A stretch of 64,000 nucleotides of DNA. Source: JASHPR01 sp963842355. GTDB taxonomy: Bacteria > Actinomycetota > Actinomycetes > Streptosporangiales > Streptosporangiaceae. Location: contig CAWJGC010000009.1 in the NCBI GenBank assembly GCA_963842355.1, positions 1 to 64,000 of the forward strand, in the 5' to 3' direction. Shown in pieces: positions 53,505 through 62,495 of this stretch (position 1 is its first letter; each line of letters opens with the position of its first letter). The notes beneath the pieces were generated by a model, which was not told where the DNA came from, did not search any database, and saw nothing but the letters and a program-made list of their open reading frames with translations. The translations under genes were made by a program, and so were the position numbers.

Positions 53505-54065
53505 TCAGCCGGTGAGGTGCGGCATGTCGGCGCCGTGGCCGACCTCACCGGTCCCGACCAGGGAATCCTCGATCTCGAAGAAGTCCGGCAACGGGGCGCC
53601 GCCGGCCAGCCGCAGCAGCCGGGCCAGCGGGCGATGGCGGGCCGCCCTGGTGGTCGCGACGGCGTCGTTGTAGAACTTCCGGGCGAGGAAGACCTGGTGC
53701 GCCGCGCCCTCAAGTTCGGTGAGCAGCTCGTCGGCGCCTCCCCGGCCGGTCAGCGAGGAACGGAAGCCCGGCTGGCCGAAGACCGCGCGCAGGGCACGGG
53801 TCAGGTCGCTCTCCGGCAGTTCCTGGCCGTCCTCGGCCGACCTCGCGTCATGAGCCGCACCGGCCAGCAGCAGGCTGGTGGCCGGGTCGAGCAGGCCCGA
53901 CGAGGCCAGTTCGAGCGCGACCGAGCTGCGCCGCAGCAAGGCCGCGTCCAGGGCCGCACGGGCCGCTTCGAGCCTGGCGTGCAGCCGGTCCAGCCGGCCC
54001 GCGCGCCATGACACGTACACGATCGCGATCGCGATCGCGGCCACGACCACGATGGTGGTGATCAT
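53505..54065 (-). CDS. LemA-like membrane-anchored protein
   Basis: 186 residues: N-terminal transmembrane segment (TIVVVAAIAIAIVYVSW), then a helical domain with RLEAARAALDAALLRRSSVALELA, ELPESDLTRALRAVF, and VFLARKFYNDAVATTRAARHRPL, the last being a typical LemA block. The final LPDFFEIEDS matches the actinobacterial LemA-like group. Function unknown. The ATG at 54065 follows GAGGAGG and replaces an artificial extension to 54413. It lies 34 bp after pimA and is probably co-transcribed with it. Confidence 0.85.
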   Translation of the reverse strand: MITTIVVVAAIAIAIVYVSWRAGRLDRLHARLEAARAALDAALLRRSSVALELASSGLLDPATSLLLAGAAHDARSAEDGQELPESDLTRALRAVFGQPGFRSSLTGRGGADELLTELEGAAHQVFLARKFYNDAVATTRAARHRPLARLLRLAGGAPLPDFFEIEDSLVGTGEVGHGADMPHLTG

Positions 54066-54099
54066 CGGCGGCACCTCCTCACGGTGCCACGGCCCCGGC

Positions 54100-55230
54100 T
54101 CATGACGTGGCCACGGCCACGTGACCGGCGGCGGGCACCACGGCCTCGTAGACCCGTACCACGTCCCGGGCCACCACCGGCCAGTCATAGCTGCGCACGG
54201 CCGCCGAGGCGGCCACCGACAACTCGGCCCGCAGCGCGGGCTGGTCCAGCAGCCGCCCGCCGGCCGCGGCCAGGGCGGCCGGGTTGCCGGTCTCGAACAA
54301 CTCGCCGGCGCGTCCGCCGCGCAGCACCCGCCGGAACGCGTCCAGGTCGCTCGCGACGATCGGCGCCCCGGCCGCCATCGCCTCGGCCAGGACGTAGCCG
54401 AAGCTCTCGCCACCGGTGTTGGGCGCGCAGAACACGTCCACCGAGTGGTACACGCGGATCTTGTCTTCCTCGCTCACCTGGCCGAGCGCCGCCACCCGGG
54501 GCCGGAGCGAGGCCGGGAGCCTGGCCAGCGCCTCCTCCGCGTCGCCCGGGCCCGCGATCAGCAGTCGCACGCCCGGGCGCTGCTCGCCGAGGATCTCGAA
54601 GGCGCTCAGCATCACTGCGAGCCCCTTGCGGGGCTCGTCGATCCGGCCGAGGAAGCCGAGCGCCCCGCCCGGTCCCGGCCAGCCCGGCAACGGCTCGGCC
54701 TTCTCGAACTTCCGGACCGGAACGCCATTCGGGATAAGGACCGCGTCCCCGCCGAAGTGCTCGACCAGGGTGGTGCGGGCCGCCTCTGACACGGCGATCC
54801 GGCCGCTGATCTTCTCCAGCGCCGACTGCAGGATCGGCCCGGCGGCGTGCATGGCGCGCGAGCGCGGGATCGCGGTGTGTACGGTGGCGACGATCGGCCC
54901 GTCAGCCACCCAGCAGGCCAGTAGCGACAGACTCGGCGCGGCGGGCTCGTGCACGTGCAGGACGTCGAAACCGCCGTCCTTGAGCCACCGGCGCACCCGG
55001 CTCGCGGACAGGAAGCCGAACGCCAGCCTGGCCACCGACCCGTTGTAGGGCACCGGCACCGCGCGGCCGGCCGGGACCACGTAGCCGGGCAGCGGCGTAT
55101 CGTCGTCCGCGGGCGAGATCACCGAGACCTGGTGCCCGAGATCGATCAGCGCCTCGGCCAGGCCCCTGATGTGCTCCTGCACGCCGCCCGGCACATCCCA
55201 GGTGTACGGGCAGACGAGGCCTATCTTCAC
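54100..55230 (-). CDS. pimA: phosphatidylinositol alpha-mannosyltransferase (PimA-like)
   Basis: GT4 enzyme that transfers mannose from GDP-mannose to phosphatidylinositol, the first PIM step, at the inner membrane face. Family blocks are MKIGLVCPYTWDVPGGVQEH at the N-terminus, VLHVHEPAAPSLSLLA, the acceptor/donor region GFLGRIDEPRKGLAVMLSAF and FCAPNTGGESFGYVLAEAMA. 376 residues, normal. It overlaps patA by 4 bp (55227-55230) and is part of pgsA-patA-pimA. Phosphatidylinositol mannosides are known in mycobacteria, Streptomyces, Frankia and relatives, which supports the organism call. Confidence 0.93.
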   Translation of the reverse strand: MKIGLVCPYTWDVPGGVQEHIRGLAEALIDLGHQVSVISPADDDTPLPGYVVPAGRAVPVPYNGSVARLAFGFLSASRVRRWLKDGGFDVLHVHEPAAPSLSLLACWVADGPIVATVHTAIPRSRAMHAAGPILQSALEKISGRIAVSEAARTTLVEHFGGDAVLIPNGVPVRKFEKAEPLPGWPGPGGALGFLGRIDEPRKGLAVMLSAFEILGEQRPGVRLLIAGPGDAEEALARLPASLRPRVAALGQVSEEDKIRVYHSVDVFCAPNTGGESFGYVLAEAMAAGAPIVASDLDAFRRVLRGGRAGELFETGNPAALAAAGGRLLDQPALRAELSVAASAAVRSYDWPVVARDVVRVYEAVVPAAGHVAVATS

Positions 55231-56414
55231 CCGCCCCCCCTCCCGAGCCCGCTCCCCCTCCCGAGCCCGCTCCCCCTCCCGAGCCCGCTCCCCCTCCCGA
55301 GCCCGCTCCCCCTCCCGAGCCCGCTCCCCCTCCCGAGCCCGCTCCCCCTCCCGAGCCCGCTCCCCCTCCCGAGCCCGCTCCCCCTCCCGAGCCCGCTCCC
55401 CCTCCCGAGCCCGCCCGCGCTCTCGGCCTGGGACCCGCCGGCGGACTGGGACCCGTCGCCGGACTGGGACCCGCCGGCCGCGGCGGCAGCGGCCTCGGCC
55501 CTGGCCAGGCGCGCGGGGTCGAGGTCGGCGACGAAGACCCGCTGCAGCATGTGCCAGTCGGCCGGGTGCCTCCTGATGCTGGCCTCGAAGCAGCGCGCGA
55601 GTTCCTGGGTCATCGCCGACACCTTCTGCTTCCTGTCCCCTTCCGCCGGCACGGGGATCTCCTCGGCGACGTGGATCGCCCAGCGGTCACCCTCGTACCA
55701 CAGCAGCGCGGGATACAGAGCCGCCCCGGTCTGCATGGCCAGCGCGGCCGAGCCTCCCATCATCCGCGCCTTCTCGCCGAAGTACTCCACCTCGATGCCG
55801 GTGCCGGTGACGTCCCGGTCGGAGACGAGGCAGACGAGCTTGCCCGCGCGCAGCCGCTGCGCCAGTACCCCGAACCTGTTCGCTCCTCCGCTGGCGGGCA
55901 GCACCTCCATGCCGAGTCCCTCGCGGAACGCCAGGAACCGGTCGTAGAGCGCCTCGGGCTTCAGCCGCTCCGCCACCGTGGTAAGGGAACCTGCCCCCTG
56001 AGCGATGATCCAAGCCGCGGCCTGGTCCCAGTTACCGCTGTGCGGGAGCGCGAAGATGACCCCCCGGCCGCGCGCGAGGCAGTCGAGCGCCTCCCAGACG
56101 TGCCCCGTGGCGACGGTCTGCGCGTTCAGCCGTTCCAGCGGGGTCACCGGCAGCCGGAACACCTCCAGCCAGTACCGCGCGTAGGAGCGCAGCGACTCCC
56201 GGGACAGGGCCCGCAACTCGGCGCCGGTCGCGTCGGGGCCGAGGACCCGGCGCAGGTTGGCCTCGAGGACCTGGACCTGCGGGCCCTGGCGGCGCCACGC
56301 GATGTCGGCCACGGCGCCGAACGCCCGCTGCATCCAGGACTCGGGCAGCCGGCAGACGACCGACCAGCCGAGGCCGTATGCGGCGTCGGTCAGCCGGTCC
56401 CTCACTCCGGGCAT
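55227..56414 (-). CDS. patA: lipid A-type acyltransferase (PatA-like), C-terminal hexapeptide repeats
   Basis: Acyl-CoA-dependent acyltransferase of the LpxL/HtrB family; PatA adds a fatty acyl chain to PIM mannose. The catalytic HX4D motif is in FALPHSGNWDQAAAW, and further blocks are LVSDRDVTGTGIEVEYFGE and GGSAALAMQTGAALYPALL, then RRHPADWHMLQRVF near residue 315. The last ~80 residues are low-complexity, ending in about ten GLGRGS hexapeptides from an 18-bp array. ATG 56414 is preferred (GGGAGG upstream); it overlaps the pgsA stop by 13 bp. Total 395 residues. Confidence 0.92.
   Translation of the reverse strand: MPGVRDRLTDAAYGLGWSVVCRLPESWMQRAFGAVADIAWRRQGPQVQVLEANLRRVLGPDATGAELRALSRESLRSYARYWLEVFRLPVTPLERLNAQTVATGHVWEALDCLARGRGVIFALPHSGNWDQAAAWIIAQGAGSLTTVAERLKPEALYDRFLAFREGLGMEVLPASGGANRFGVLAQRLRAGKLVCLVSDRDVTGTGIEVEYFGEKARMMGGSAALAMQTGAALYPALLWYEGDRWAIHVAEEIPVPAEGDRKQKVSAMTQELARCFEASIRRHPADWHMLQRVFVADLDPARLARAEAAAAAAGGSQSGDGSQSAGGSQAESAGGLGRGSGLGRGSGLGRGSGLGRGSGLGRGSGLGRGSGLGRGSGLGRGSGLGRGSGLGRGGG
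55234..55420. repeat. 18-bp tandem array at the patA 3' end
   Basis: About ten near-identical copies of CCTCCCGAGCCCGCTCCC in direct succession encode repeated Gly-Leu-Gly-Arg-Gly-Ser at the C-terminus of the acyltransferase. It is the longest and cleanest array in the window and directly abuts the pimA start. Confidence 0.95.
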
Positions 56415-57043
56415 CCGCCACCTCCCGAATTGGCTCCCGTGACCGCCGCGGCTGCCGACCGGCGCACGGCGAGAACCCGCTGCCCGAACGTGAAGGTGCT
56501 CGCCGCCGCCAGCACCCATAGTCCCGCAGGAAGGACATACGGCACGCCGAGTCCGTCCAGGCCGGCCGCGACCAGCGCGATGAGCAGCCGCTCGCCTCGC
56601 TCGGCCAGCCCCACGTCGCAGCGCAGCCCCAGGCCCTCGGCACGGGCCTTGGCGTAGGACACCAACGCGCCGGACACCAGGCAGAACAGCGCCACCCCGG
56701 CCATCAGCCTGCTGTGCCCGCCCAGCACGAACCAGGCGGCCAGCCCGGCGAAGACCGACGCGTCGGCGATCCGGTCGAGCGTGGAGTCCAGGAAGGCCCC
56801 GAAGCGGCCGGACGTGCCCTTGACCCTGGCCAGGGCCCCGTCGAGCATGTCGGCCATAACAAAAATCGTGCAGACCACAGTCCCGACGAACAGGTGGCCG
56901 GTCGGGAACAGCGCGAGCGCCCCGGCCGACACCCCGACCGTTCCGGTGATCGTGAGCGCGTTCGGGGTGACCGGGGTGCGGGCGAGGACGCCGGTGAGCG
57001 GCCCGACCAGCCGGTCGATGGCGGGGGTCAGCACTTTCAGCAT
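56402..57043 (-). CDS. pgsA: phosphatidylinositol phosphate synthase (PgsA1-like)
   Basis: CDP-alcohol phosphatidyltransferase of 213 residues with several membrane helices, transferring CDP-DAG to inositol phosphate. The family signature D-G-x2-A-R-x8-G-x3-D-x3-D is seen in DMLDGALARVKGTSGRFGAF followed by LDSTLDRIAD. TPVTPNALTITGTVGVSAGA and LAERGERLLIALVAAG are other family parts. Substrate is inferred from the neighbours patA and pimA rather than from residues. It precedes the plus-strand EF-G-like gene across about 195 bp. Confidence 0.93.
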   Translation of the reverse strand: MLKVLTPAIDRLVGPLTGVLARTPVTPNALTITGTVGVSAGALALFPTGHLFVGTVVCTIFVMADMLDGALARVKGTSGRFGAFLDSTLDRIADASVFAGLAAWFVLGGHSRLMAGVALFCLVSGALVSYAKARAEGLGLRCDVGLAERGERLLIALVAAGLDGLGVPYVLPAGLWVLAAASTFTFGQRVLAVRRSAAAAVTGANSGGGGCPE

Positions 57044-57238
57044 GGCCGTCTGATCTTACTGGCGAGGGCCTGGTCCCTGCTCTCACGACGGTCCGTCGGC
57101 CCGGCCGCGGCGGTCGCGGATATCGTCGGCGGGCATCATGACAGTACCGGCGATTGCCGCCGGGGGCTTGTGATCCGGAACCGGCAGGTAAAGGCTGGTC
57201 GTGCAGCAGCCGAACAAAGCTAACAGGAGGCGATCGGA

Positions 57239-59392
57239 TTGGCGGAGAAGACGGGCACATCGGGAGCCGCGGGCAGGGCACCAGCGGCCGGCCAGCCCGA
57301 TAACGTGCGCAACGTCGTGCTCGTCGGCCACTCGGGCGCGGGGAAGACCACCCTGACCGAGGCCCTGCTCGTCAGCACGGGAACGATCCAGCGTGCCGGG
57401 CGGGTCGAGGACGGGTCGACCGTGAGCGACTTCGACGAGGTCGAGGTCAGGCAGCAGCGCTCGGTCAACCTGGCCCTGGCGCCCATCACGCACGCCGGGG
57501 TCAGGGTGAACCTGCTCGACACCCCCGGCTACGCCGACTTCACCGGCGACCTGCGAGCCGGCCTGCGCGCCGCCGACGCGGCGCTGTTCACCGTCTCGGC
57601 CGCCGAGGGAGTGGACGGCCTGACCCGGATGCTCTGGGAGGAATGCGCCGCCGTCGGCACGCCGCGCGCGGTTGTCATAACCAAGATCGACCACCAGCGC
57701 GGAGACTTCGGCGAGGCGCTGGCCGCGTGCCGCGGCGCCTTCGGCGACTCGGTCGCGCCGCTGTACCTGCCGGTCACCGACGCTCAGGGCGGCGTCCAGG
57801 GCCTGATCGGGCTGCTCTCCGAGCGCTTCTATGACTATTCAGGCGGCTCCCGCGAGGAACGTGACCCGGACCCGGCGGACGCCGACCGGATCGAGGAGTC
57901 GCGCAGCGCGCTGATCGAGGCGATCATCCAGGAGAGCGAAGACGAGAGCCTCATGGACCGGTACCTGTCCGGTGAGGAGATCGACGCCAAGGTGCTGATC
58001 GAGGACCTGGAGAAGGCCGTCGCGCGCGGCTCTTTCTACCCCGTCCTGCCCGCCGCGACCCCGCACGGCATCGGCATGGCCGAACTGCTCGAGGTGATGA
58101 CGCAGGCGTTCCCGGCCCCCCGGGAGCATCCGCTGCCCCCGGTGACCTCGCCCGACGGCAAGCCGGTCAGCGGCCTGTCGTGTGACCCGAGCGGGCCGCT
58201 GCTCGCCGAGGTGGTGAAGACCACCTCGGATCCGTACGTGGGCCGGATCAGCCTGGTGCGGGTGTTCTCGGGGACCCTGCGGCCGGACGCGGTCGTGCAC
58301 GTCTCGGGCCACGGCCGGGCGGACCGGGGCCACGCCGACCACGACCAGGACGAGCGGGTCGGCGCGCTCACCTCGCCGCTCGGGAAGCAGCAGCGCACGA
58401 TCGCGCAGTGCTTGGCCGGGGATATCTGCGCGGTGGCCAAGCTCGCCAGCGCGGAGACCGGTGACACGCTGTCGGACAAGGAACGGCCGCTGCTGATGGA
58501 GCCGTGGACCAACCCCGATCCGCTGCTGCCCGTGGCCATCACCGCGAAGTCCAAGGCGGACGAGGACAAGATGTCGCAGGCGCTGGGCCGGCTGGTGGCC
58601 GAGGACCCGACGCTGCGCCTGGAGATGAACTCCGAGACCCGTCAACTGGTGCTCTGGTGCATGGGCGAGGCCCACGTCGACCTGCTGCTCGACCGCCTGT
58701 CCAGCCGTTACGGCGTCGCCGTGGAGACCGCGGAGCTGAGGGTGCCGCTGCGGGAGACGGTCGCAGGAAAGGCCCGGGGCCTGGGCCGGAACGTCAAGCA
58801 GACCGGCGGGCACGGCGAGTTCGGGATCTGCCATCTCGAGGTCGAGCCGCTGCCGTCGGGCTCGGGCCTGGAGTTCGTCGACAAGATCGTCGGCGGCGTA
58901 GTGCCGCGGCAGTTCATCCCGTCGGTGGAGAAGGGCGTCCGGGCCCAGATGGAGCAGGGCGTGCTGGCCGGCTACCCGATGGTCGACATCCGGGTCACGC
59001 TGTTCGACGGCAAGGCGCACTCGGTGGACTCCTCCGACATGGCGTTCCAGAAGGCGGGCCGGGCGGGCCTGCGGGACGCCGCGGAGAAGGCGGGCGTGCT
59101 GCTGCTCGAGCCCGTCGACGAACTGGCCGTGCTCGTCCCCGACACTTACGTGGGCGCGGTGATGTCGGACCTGTCCTCGCGCCGGGGCCGGGTGCTCGGC
59201 ACCGAGCCGGTCCCCGGCGGCCGGACCCTGGTCAAGGCGGAGGTACCGGAACTGGAAATCACCCGCTACGCGATCGACCTGCGGTCGATGTCGCAGGGCA
59301 CCGGCTCCTTCACCCGGACCTACCTGCGCTACGAGCCGCTGCCCTCGCACCTGGCCGACAAGGTGGTGAGCGCCTCCGCCAGGTCGAGCTGA
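57239..59392 (+). CDS. elongation factor G-like protein (EF-G2 type)
   Basis: 717-residue translational GTPase. P-loop GHSGAGKTT, DTPGYADF (G3) and TKIDHQRGDF (G4 variant of NKID) are visible, with EF-G domains II-V following, including the domain IV/V parts RSMSQGTGSFTRTYLRYEPL. It is a paralogue group present in actinobacteria beside the main fusA and generally placed apart from the rps operon. Translation starts at TTG 57239, after AGGAGG by 9 nt. Role is uncertain: some members act as a slower or ribosome-recycling type factor. No r-protein gene is near. Confidence 0.9.
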   Translation: MAEKTGTSGAAGRAPAAGQPDNVRNVVLVGHSGAGKTTLTEALLVSTGTIQRAGRVEDGSTVSDFDEVEVRQQRSVNLALAPITHAGVRVNLLDTPGYADFTGDLRAGLRAADAALFTVSAAEGVDGLTRMLWEECAAVGTPRAVVITKIDHQRGDFGEALAACRGAFGDSVAPLYLPVTDAQGGVQGLIGLLSERFYDYSGGSREERDPDPADADRIEESRSALIEAIIQESEDESLMDRYLSGEEIDAKVLIEDLEKAVARGSFYPVLPAATPHGIGMAELLEVMTQAFPAPREHPLPPVTSPDGKPVSGLSCDPSGPLLAEVVKTTSDPYVGRISLVRVFSGTLRPDAVVHVSGHGRADRGHADHDQDERVGALTSPLGKQQRTIAQCLAGDICAVAKLASAETGDTLSDKERPLLMEPWTNPDPLLPVAITAKSKADEDKMSQALGRLVAEDPTLRLEMNSETRQLVLWCMGEAHVDLLLDRLSSRYGVAVETAELRVPLRETVAGKARGLGRNVKQTGGHGEFGICHLEVEPLPSGSGLEFVDKIVGGVVPRQFIPSVEKGVRAQMEQGVLAGYPMVDIRVTLFDGKAHSVDSSDMAFQKAGRAGLRDAAEKAGVLLLEPVDELAVLVPDTYVGAVMSDLSSRRGRVLGTEPVPGGRTLVKAEVPELEITRYAIDLRSMSQGTGSFTRTYLRYEPLPSHLADKVVSASARSS

Positions 59393-59566
59393 CCGGCTGC
59401 CCGACTGACCGGCTCCACCCGGGCTTGCGGATTTCGCCGAGATTCCTCCGCAGGTCGCGGTAGACGCTACGCTCATGCCGTCCGCGACAGGCGGGCGCTT
59501 TTGGCCGAGTCGCCCCGTATCGTTCTCATGCGGGACCGAGGCGTTGACCGTACCTGCGAGGAGTAC

Positions 59567-60091
59567 ATGACCACGCCCAGACCTGGCCTGGTCCAGCGGG
59601 GCAAGGAAAAGGCGGCGGGCCGGGCCGCCGCCGTCATCGGGCCCGCGCTCGAGCCGGATGAGCGGATCCTCACCGGGGCTCGCGTCCAGGGCGGCATCAG
59701 CCAGTGGTGGGTGCTGCTGTCCTCCTACGCGAGGCTGTTCCAGCGCTGGTACTACCTGGTGCTGACCGACCGCCGGGTGATCTTCTGCAAGATCTCGTTC
59801 TGGACCGGCAGGCCCGCGGCCGTCAGCATCGTCGTTCCGCGCGAGCAGGCCCGCGTGACTGATTACCGGCCCGGCCGGACGTGGACCTCGTTCCGGCTCA
59901 GCTACCCGGGCCGCGACAAGCCGATGCGAATCCGGGCGCCGCGGGCGTGGCGTCCGGAGGTCGATTCGGTGCTGAGCGCGCTCGGCGCCGCCGATCCGGC
60001 AGCGGCCGGGGGCCTGGGGCCGTCGTACGGGGTGACGCCGCACACCGCCCAGCCGGACGGGACGGAGTTCGGCGGGCCGGCCGGGCGCTGA
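59567..60091 (+). CDS. PH-domain-like small protein
   Basis: 174 residues: a polar N-terminus, then LEPDERILTGARVQGGISQWW, a hydrophobic stretch RLFQRWYYLVLTDRRVIFCK, and SFWTGRPAAVSIVVPREQAR, with the 'lives as W-Y-x-L-T-D-R-R' form of bacterial PH-like (bPH) proteins. No catalytic motif. The ATG at 59567 follows GAGGAG. It is on the same strand as the EF-G-like gene, 174 bp downstream. Family assignment is by resemblance; function unknown. Confidence 0.7.
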   Translation: MTTPRPGLVQRGKEKAAGRAAAVIGPALEPDERILTGARVQGGISQWWVLLSSYARLFQRWYYLVLTDRRVIFCKISFWTGRPAAVSIVVPREQARVTDYRPGRTWTSFRLSYPGRDKPMRIRAPRAWRPEVDSVLSALGAADPAAAGGLGPSYGVTPHTAQPDGTEFGGPAGR

Positions 60092-60103
60092 CCGCCTGAG
60101 CGG

Positions 60104-60718
60104 TCAGCCGGCGGGCCACGCCTCGGCGAGCAGCGCCCGCGTCTCCGCCAGCAACTGCGGCAGCACCCGGGTCTGCCCGACGACCAGCATGAAGTTGTTG
60201 TCCCCGCCCCAGCGCGGCACGACGTGCTGATGCAGGTGCGCGGCGATCCCCGCACCGGAGACGGCCCCTATGTTCATGCCGATGTTGAAGCCCTGGGCGC
60301 CGGAGGCGGCCCGCAGCGCGGTCATGGCGAGCTTGGTGTGATGGGCCAGCTCGGCGGTCTCCGGCTCGTCCAGATCGGTGTAGTCGGCCACGTGGCGGTA
60401 CGGGAGGACCATCAGGTGGCCGGCGTTGTACGGGTACAGGTTGAGCACCGTGAAGACCACGGCGCCACGGGCCACGATGAGCCCTTCGGCGTCGGTCAGC
60501 CGGGGAAGCCGGCAAAACGGGCAGCCGTCGCCGTCGTCGGAGGTGGCCGGCCGGGCCTCGCCCTTGATGTAGGCCATCCGGTGTGGCATCCACAGCCGCT
60601 GGAACCCGTCCGGGATCCCGGCCGCGTCCAGCGGGGCGTCGGCATCCGGCAGGGATCCCGGGTGCTCCGGGGTGCTCTTACCCGGCCGGACAGACTCATC
60701 GGCAGCGGCTCCTGGCAT
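60104..60718 (-). CDS. HIT-family nucleotide-binding hydrolase/phosphorylase
   Basis: 204 residues with the histidine triad HLHQHVVPRW (H-x-H-x-H), and zinc-binding-type Cys pair CPFCRLPRL plus NLYPYNAGHLMVLPYRHVADY. Close in layout to the mycobacterial AP4A phosphorylase-like HIT gene that sits beside pgsA. The first ~40 residues are low-complexity and may be mis-started; MAYIKGEARPATSD begins the family part. It converges with the PH-like gene across about 12 bp. The usual neighbour thrS is not in this window. Confidence 0.92.
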   Translation of the reverse strand: MPGAAADESVRPGKSTPEHPGSLPDADAPLDAAGIPDGFQRLWMPHRMAYIKGEARPATSDDGDGCPFCRLPRLTDAEGLIVARGAVVFTVLNLYPYNAGHLMVLPYRHVADYTDLDEPETAELAHHTKLAMTALRAASGAQGFNIGMNIGAVSGAGIAAHLHQHVVPRWGGDNNFMLVVGQTRVLPQLLAETRALLAEAWPAG

Positions 60719-60797
60719 GGATGCAGCATAGGGGGCGGCCCCGCCCGTCCCGGCCCGGCACCCCGGCCATGATCGTGAGGATGGACCGGCCCGGGGC

Positions 60798-61094
60798 CTA
60801 GCCGCCCGCCATGGCGCCCACGATCAGGTAGGGCTCCGCGCCGGTGGCGACCGCCTCGGGCAGCGGGCCGTCCGGCGGATCGTGGGACAGGTCCTGCTCG
60901 CAGGCGAAGAACCTGACGAACGCCCGCCGCCGGCCGCCCTGGTGGTCACGGATGGTCCCGCGCAGCACCGGGTAGCTGGCCTCCAGCGCGTCGAGCACCG
61001 CGCGCTGCGTGACCGGTCCCTCGACCCGCAGTTCCACCTCGCCGTCGACGCGCGCGAGCGTGCGCAGGTGCGCCGGGAGCACCACCCGGATCAT
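60798..61094 (-). CDS. MoaD/ThiS-like beta-grasp protein
   Basis: 98 residues with the ubiquitin-like fold seen in small sulfur carriers (IRVVLPAHLRTLARVDGEVE ... GPLPEAVATGAEPYLIVGAM) and a Gly-Gly C-terminus (MAGG), the site of activation in true carriers. The predicted start ATG 61094 overlaps the stop of the BNR-type gene (ATGA), so both are translated together. Partner enzymes (MoaE, MoeB) are not visible. Whether GG is used for sulfur transfer is inferred. Confidence 0.8.
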   Translation of the reverse strand: MIRVVLPAHLRTLARVDGEVELRVEGPVTQRAVLDALEASYPVLRGTIRDHQGGRRRAFVRFFACEQDLSHDPPDGPLPEAVATGAEPYLIVGAMAGG

Positions 61095-62206
61095 GGCAGG
61101 GTCTGGGCCTCGACGGACAGAACGGCCGGGAGGTCCCGGACGATCGGCGCCCAGGTATCCCCGGCGTCGGCCGACGCGTACACCTGGCCGCCGGTCGTGC
61201 CGAAGTAGACGCCGCAGGAGTCGAGGGCGTCGACGGCCATCGCGTCGCGCAGCACGTTGACGTAGCAGTGCTCCTGCGGCAGGCCGCTGGTGAGCGCCTC
61301 CCACTCGTCCCCGCCGGTCCGGCTGCGGTAGACGCGCAGCTTCCCTCCGGGCGGGAAGTGCTCCGAGTCGCTCGTGATCGGGACCACGTAGACCGTGTCC
61401 GGCTCGTGCGCGTGGACGTCGATCGGGAACCCGAAGTCGGTCGGAAGGTTGCCGCTGACCTCGTGCCACGACTCGCCAGCGTCGTCGCTGCGCATGACGT
61501 CCCAGTGCTTCTGCATGTACAGCACGTCCGGGCGGGAGGGGTGCATCGCGATCCGGTGCACGCAGTGCCCGACCTCGGCGTCGGGGTCGGGGATGCCCTC
61601 GGAGCGCAGGCCGCGGTTGACCGGCCGCCACGTCCCGCCCGCGTCGTCGGACCGGAACGCGCCCGCCGCGGAGATCGCGGCGTACATCCGGCCCGGCGTG
61701 CCGGGGTCCAGGATGATCGTGTGCAGGCACATCCCGCCCGCGCCCGGCTGCCAGGACGGCCCCGAGCCGTGACCGCGCAGCCCGGGCAGTTCCTCCCACT
61801 GCTGCCCGCCGTCGGTCGACCGGAACAGGCCCGCGTCCTCCACGCCCGCGTAGACCGTGTCCGGGTCGTCGAGCGACGGCTCCAGGTGCCAGACCCGCGC
61901 GAACTCCCAGGGGTGCGGGGTGCCGTCGTACCACTGGTGCGTCCCGGGGACGCCGTCGTAGTCGAACTTGTTGCCGACCGCCGTCCAGGTCCGGCCGCCG
62001 TCATCGGACCGCTGGATCAGCTGCCCGAACCAGCCGGTGGACTGCGACGCGTACAGCCGGCCCGGGTCCGCCGGCGACCCCTTGACGTGATAGATCTCCC
62101 AGCCCGCGAAGTGAGGCCCGCTGACGTCCCACTGCTCGCGCTTGCCGTCCGAGGTCAGCACGAACGCACCCTTCCGCGTGCCGACCAGTACCCGTACGCC
62201 GCTCAT
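61091..62206 (-). CDS. BNR/sialidase-like beta-propeller protein
   Basis: 371 residues of repeated beta-propeller blades marked by S-x-D-x-G-x-T-W and similar Asp-box sequences (RSDDGGRTW, RSTDGGQQW, RSDDAGGTW, RSDDAGESW, ASADAGDTW). No signal peptide. Members of this group are annotated as exo-sialidase or glycosyl hydrolase by fold only; no catalytic residues can be assigned. The ATG at 62206 (MSGVRVLVGTRKG) is preferred to 62257. It is coupled to the MoaD-like gene; this pairing is a recurring bacterial arrangement of unknown function. Confidence 0.85.
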   Translation of the reverse strand: MSGVRVLVGTRKGAFVLTSDGKREQWDVSGPHFAGWEIYHVKGSPADPGRLYASQSTGWFGQLIQRSDDGGRTWTAVGNKFDYDGVPGTHQWYDGTPHPWEFARVWHLEPSLDDPDTVYAGVEDAGLFRSTDGGQQWEELPGLRGHGSGPSWQPGAGGMCLHTIILDPGTPGRMYAAISAAGAFRSDDAGGTWRPVNRGLRSEGIPDPDAEVGHCVHRIAMHPSRPDVLYMQKHWDVMRSDDAGESWHEVSGNLPTDFGFPIDVHAHEPDTVYVVPITSDSEHFPPGGKLRVYRSRTGGDEWEALTSGLPQEHCYVNVLRDAMAVDALDSCGVYFGTTGGQVYASADAGDTWAPIVRDLPAVLSVEAQTLP

Positions 62207-62495
62207 CGCCACTTCCCTTCCACCCGACTCAAAGCGCCCGGCCTGCCCCGGCGGCATCCGGAACGATGCGCCCGGCCTGGCCTTTCGCCTGTACCCAGCG
62301 GTCTACCATGACCCCCTGACACTCTGACGAACCTTGGCCAGAAAACTCATCGCCCCGCAGGCGCGCCTGTTACCCGGCCACCCCGCCTCCGGGCCGCCGC
62401 CTCCTGACGGCATGCGCCCGGCGATCCGGCGCTAGCGTAGGGCCGGTGAACTGCGGGACTCTGGGGCAAGGGCGCCCAGGGGAGGTGCAGGGTAG

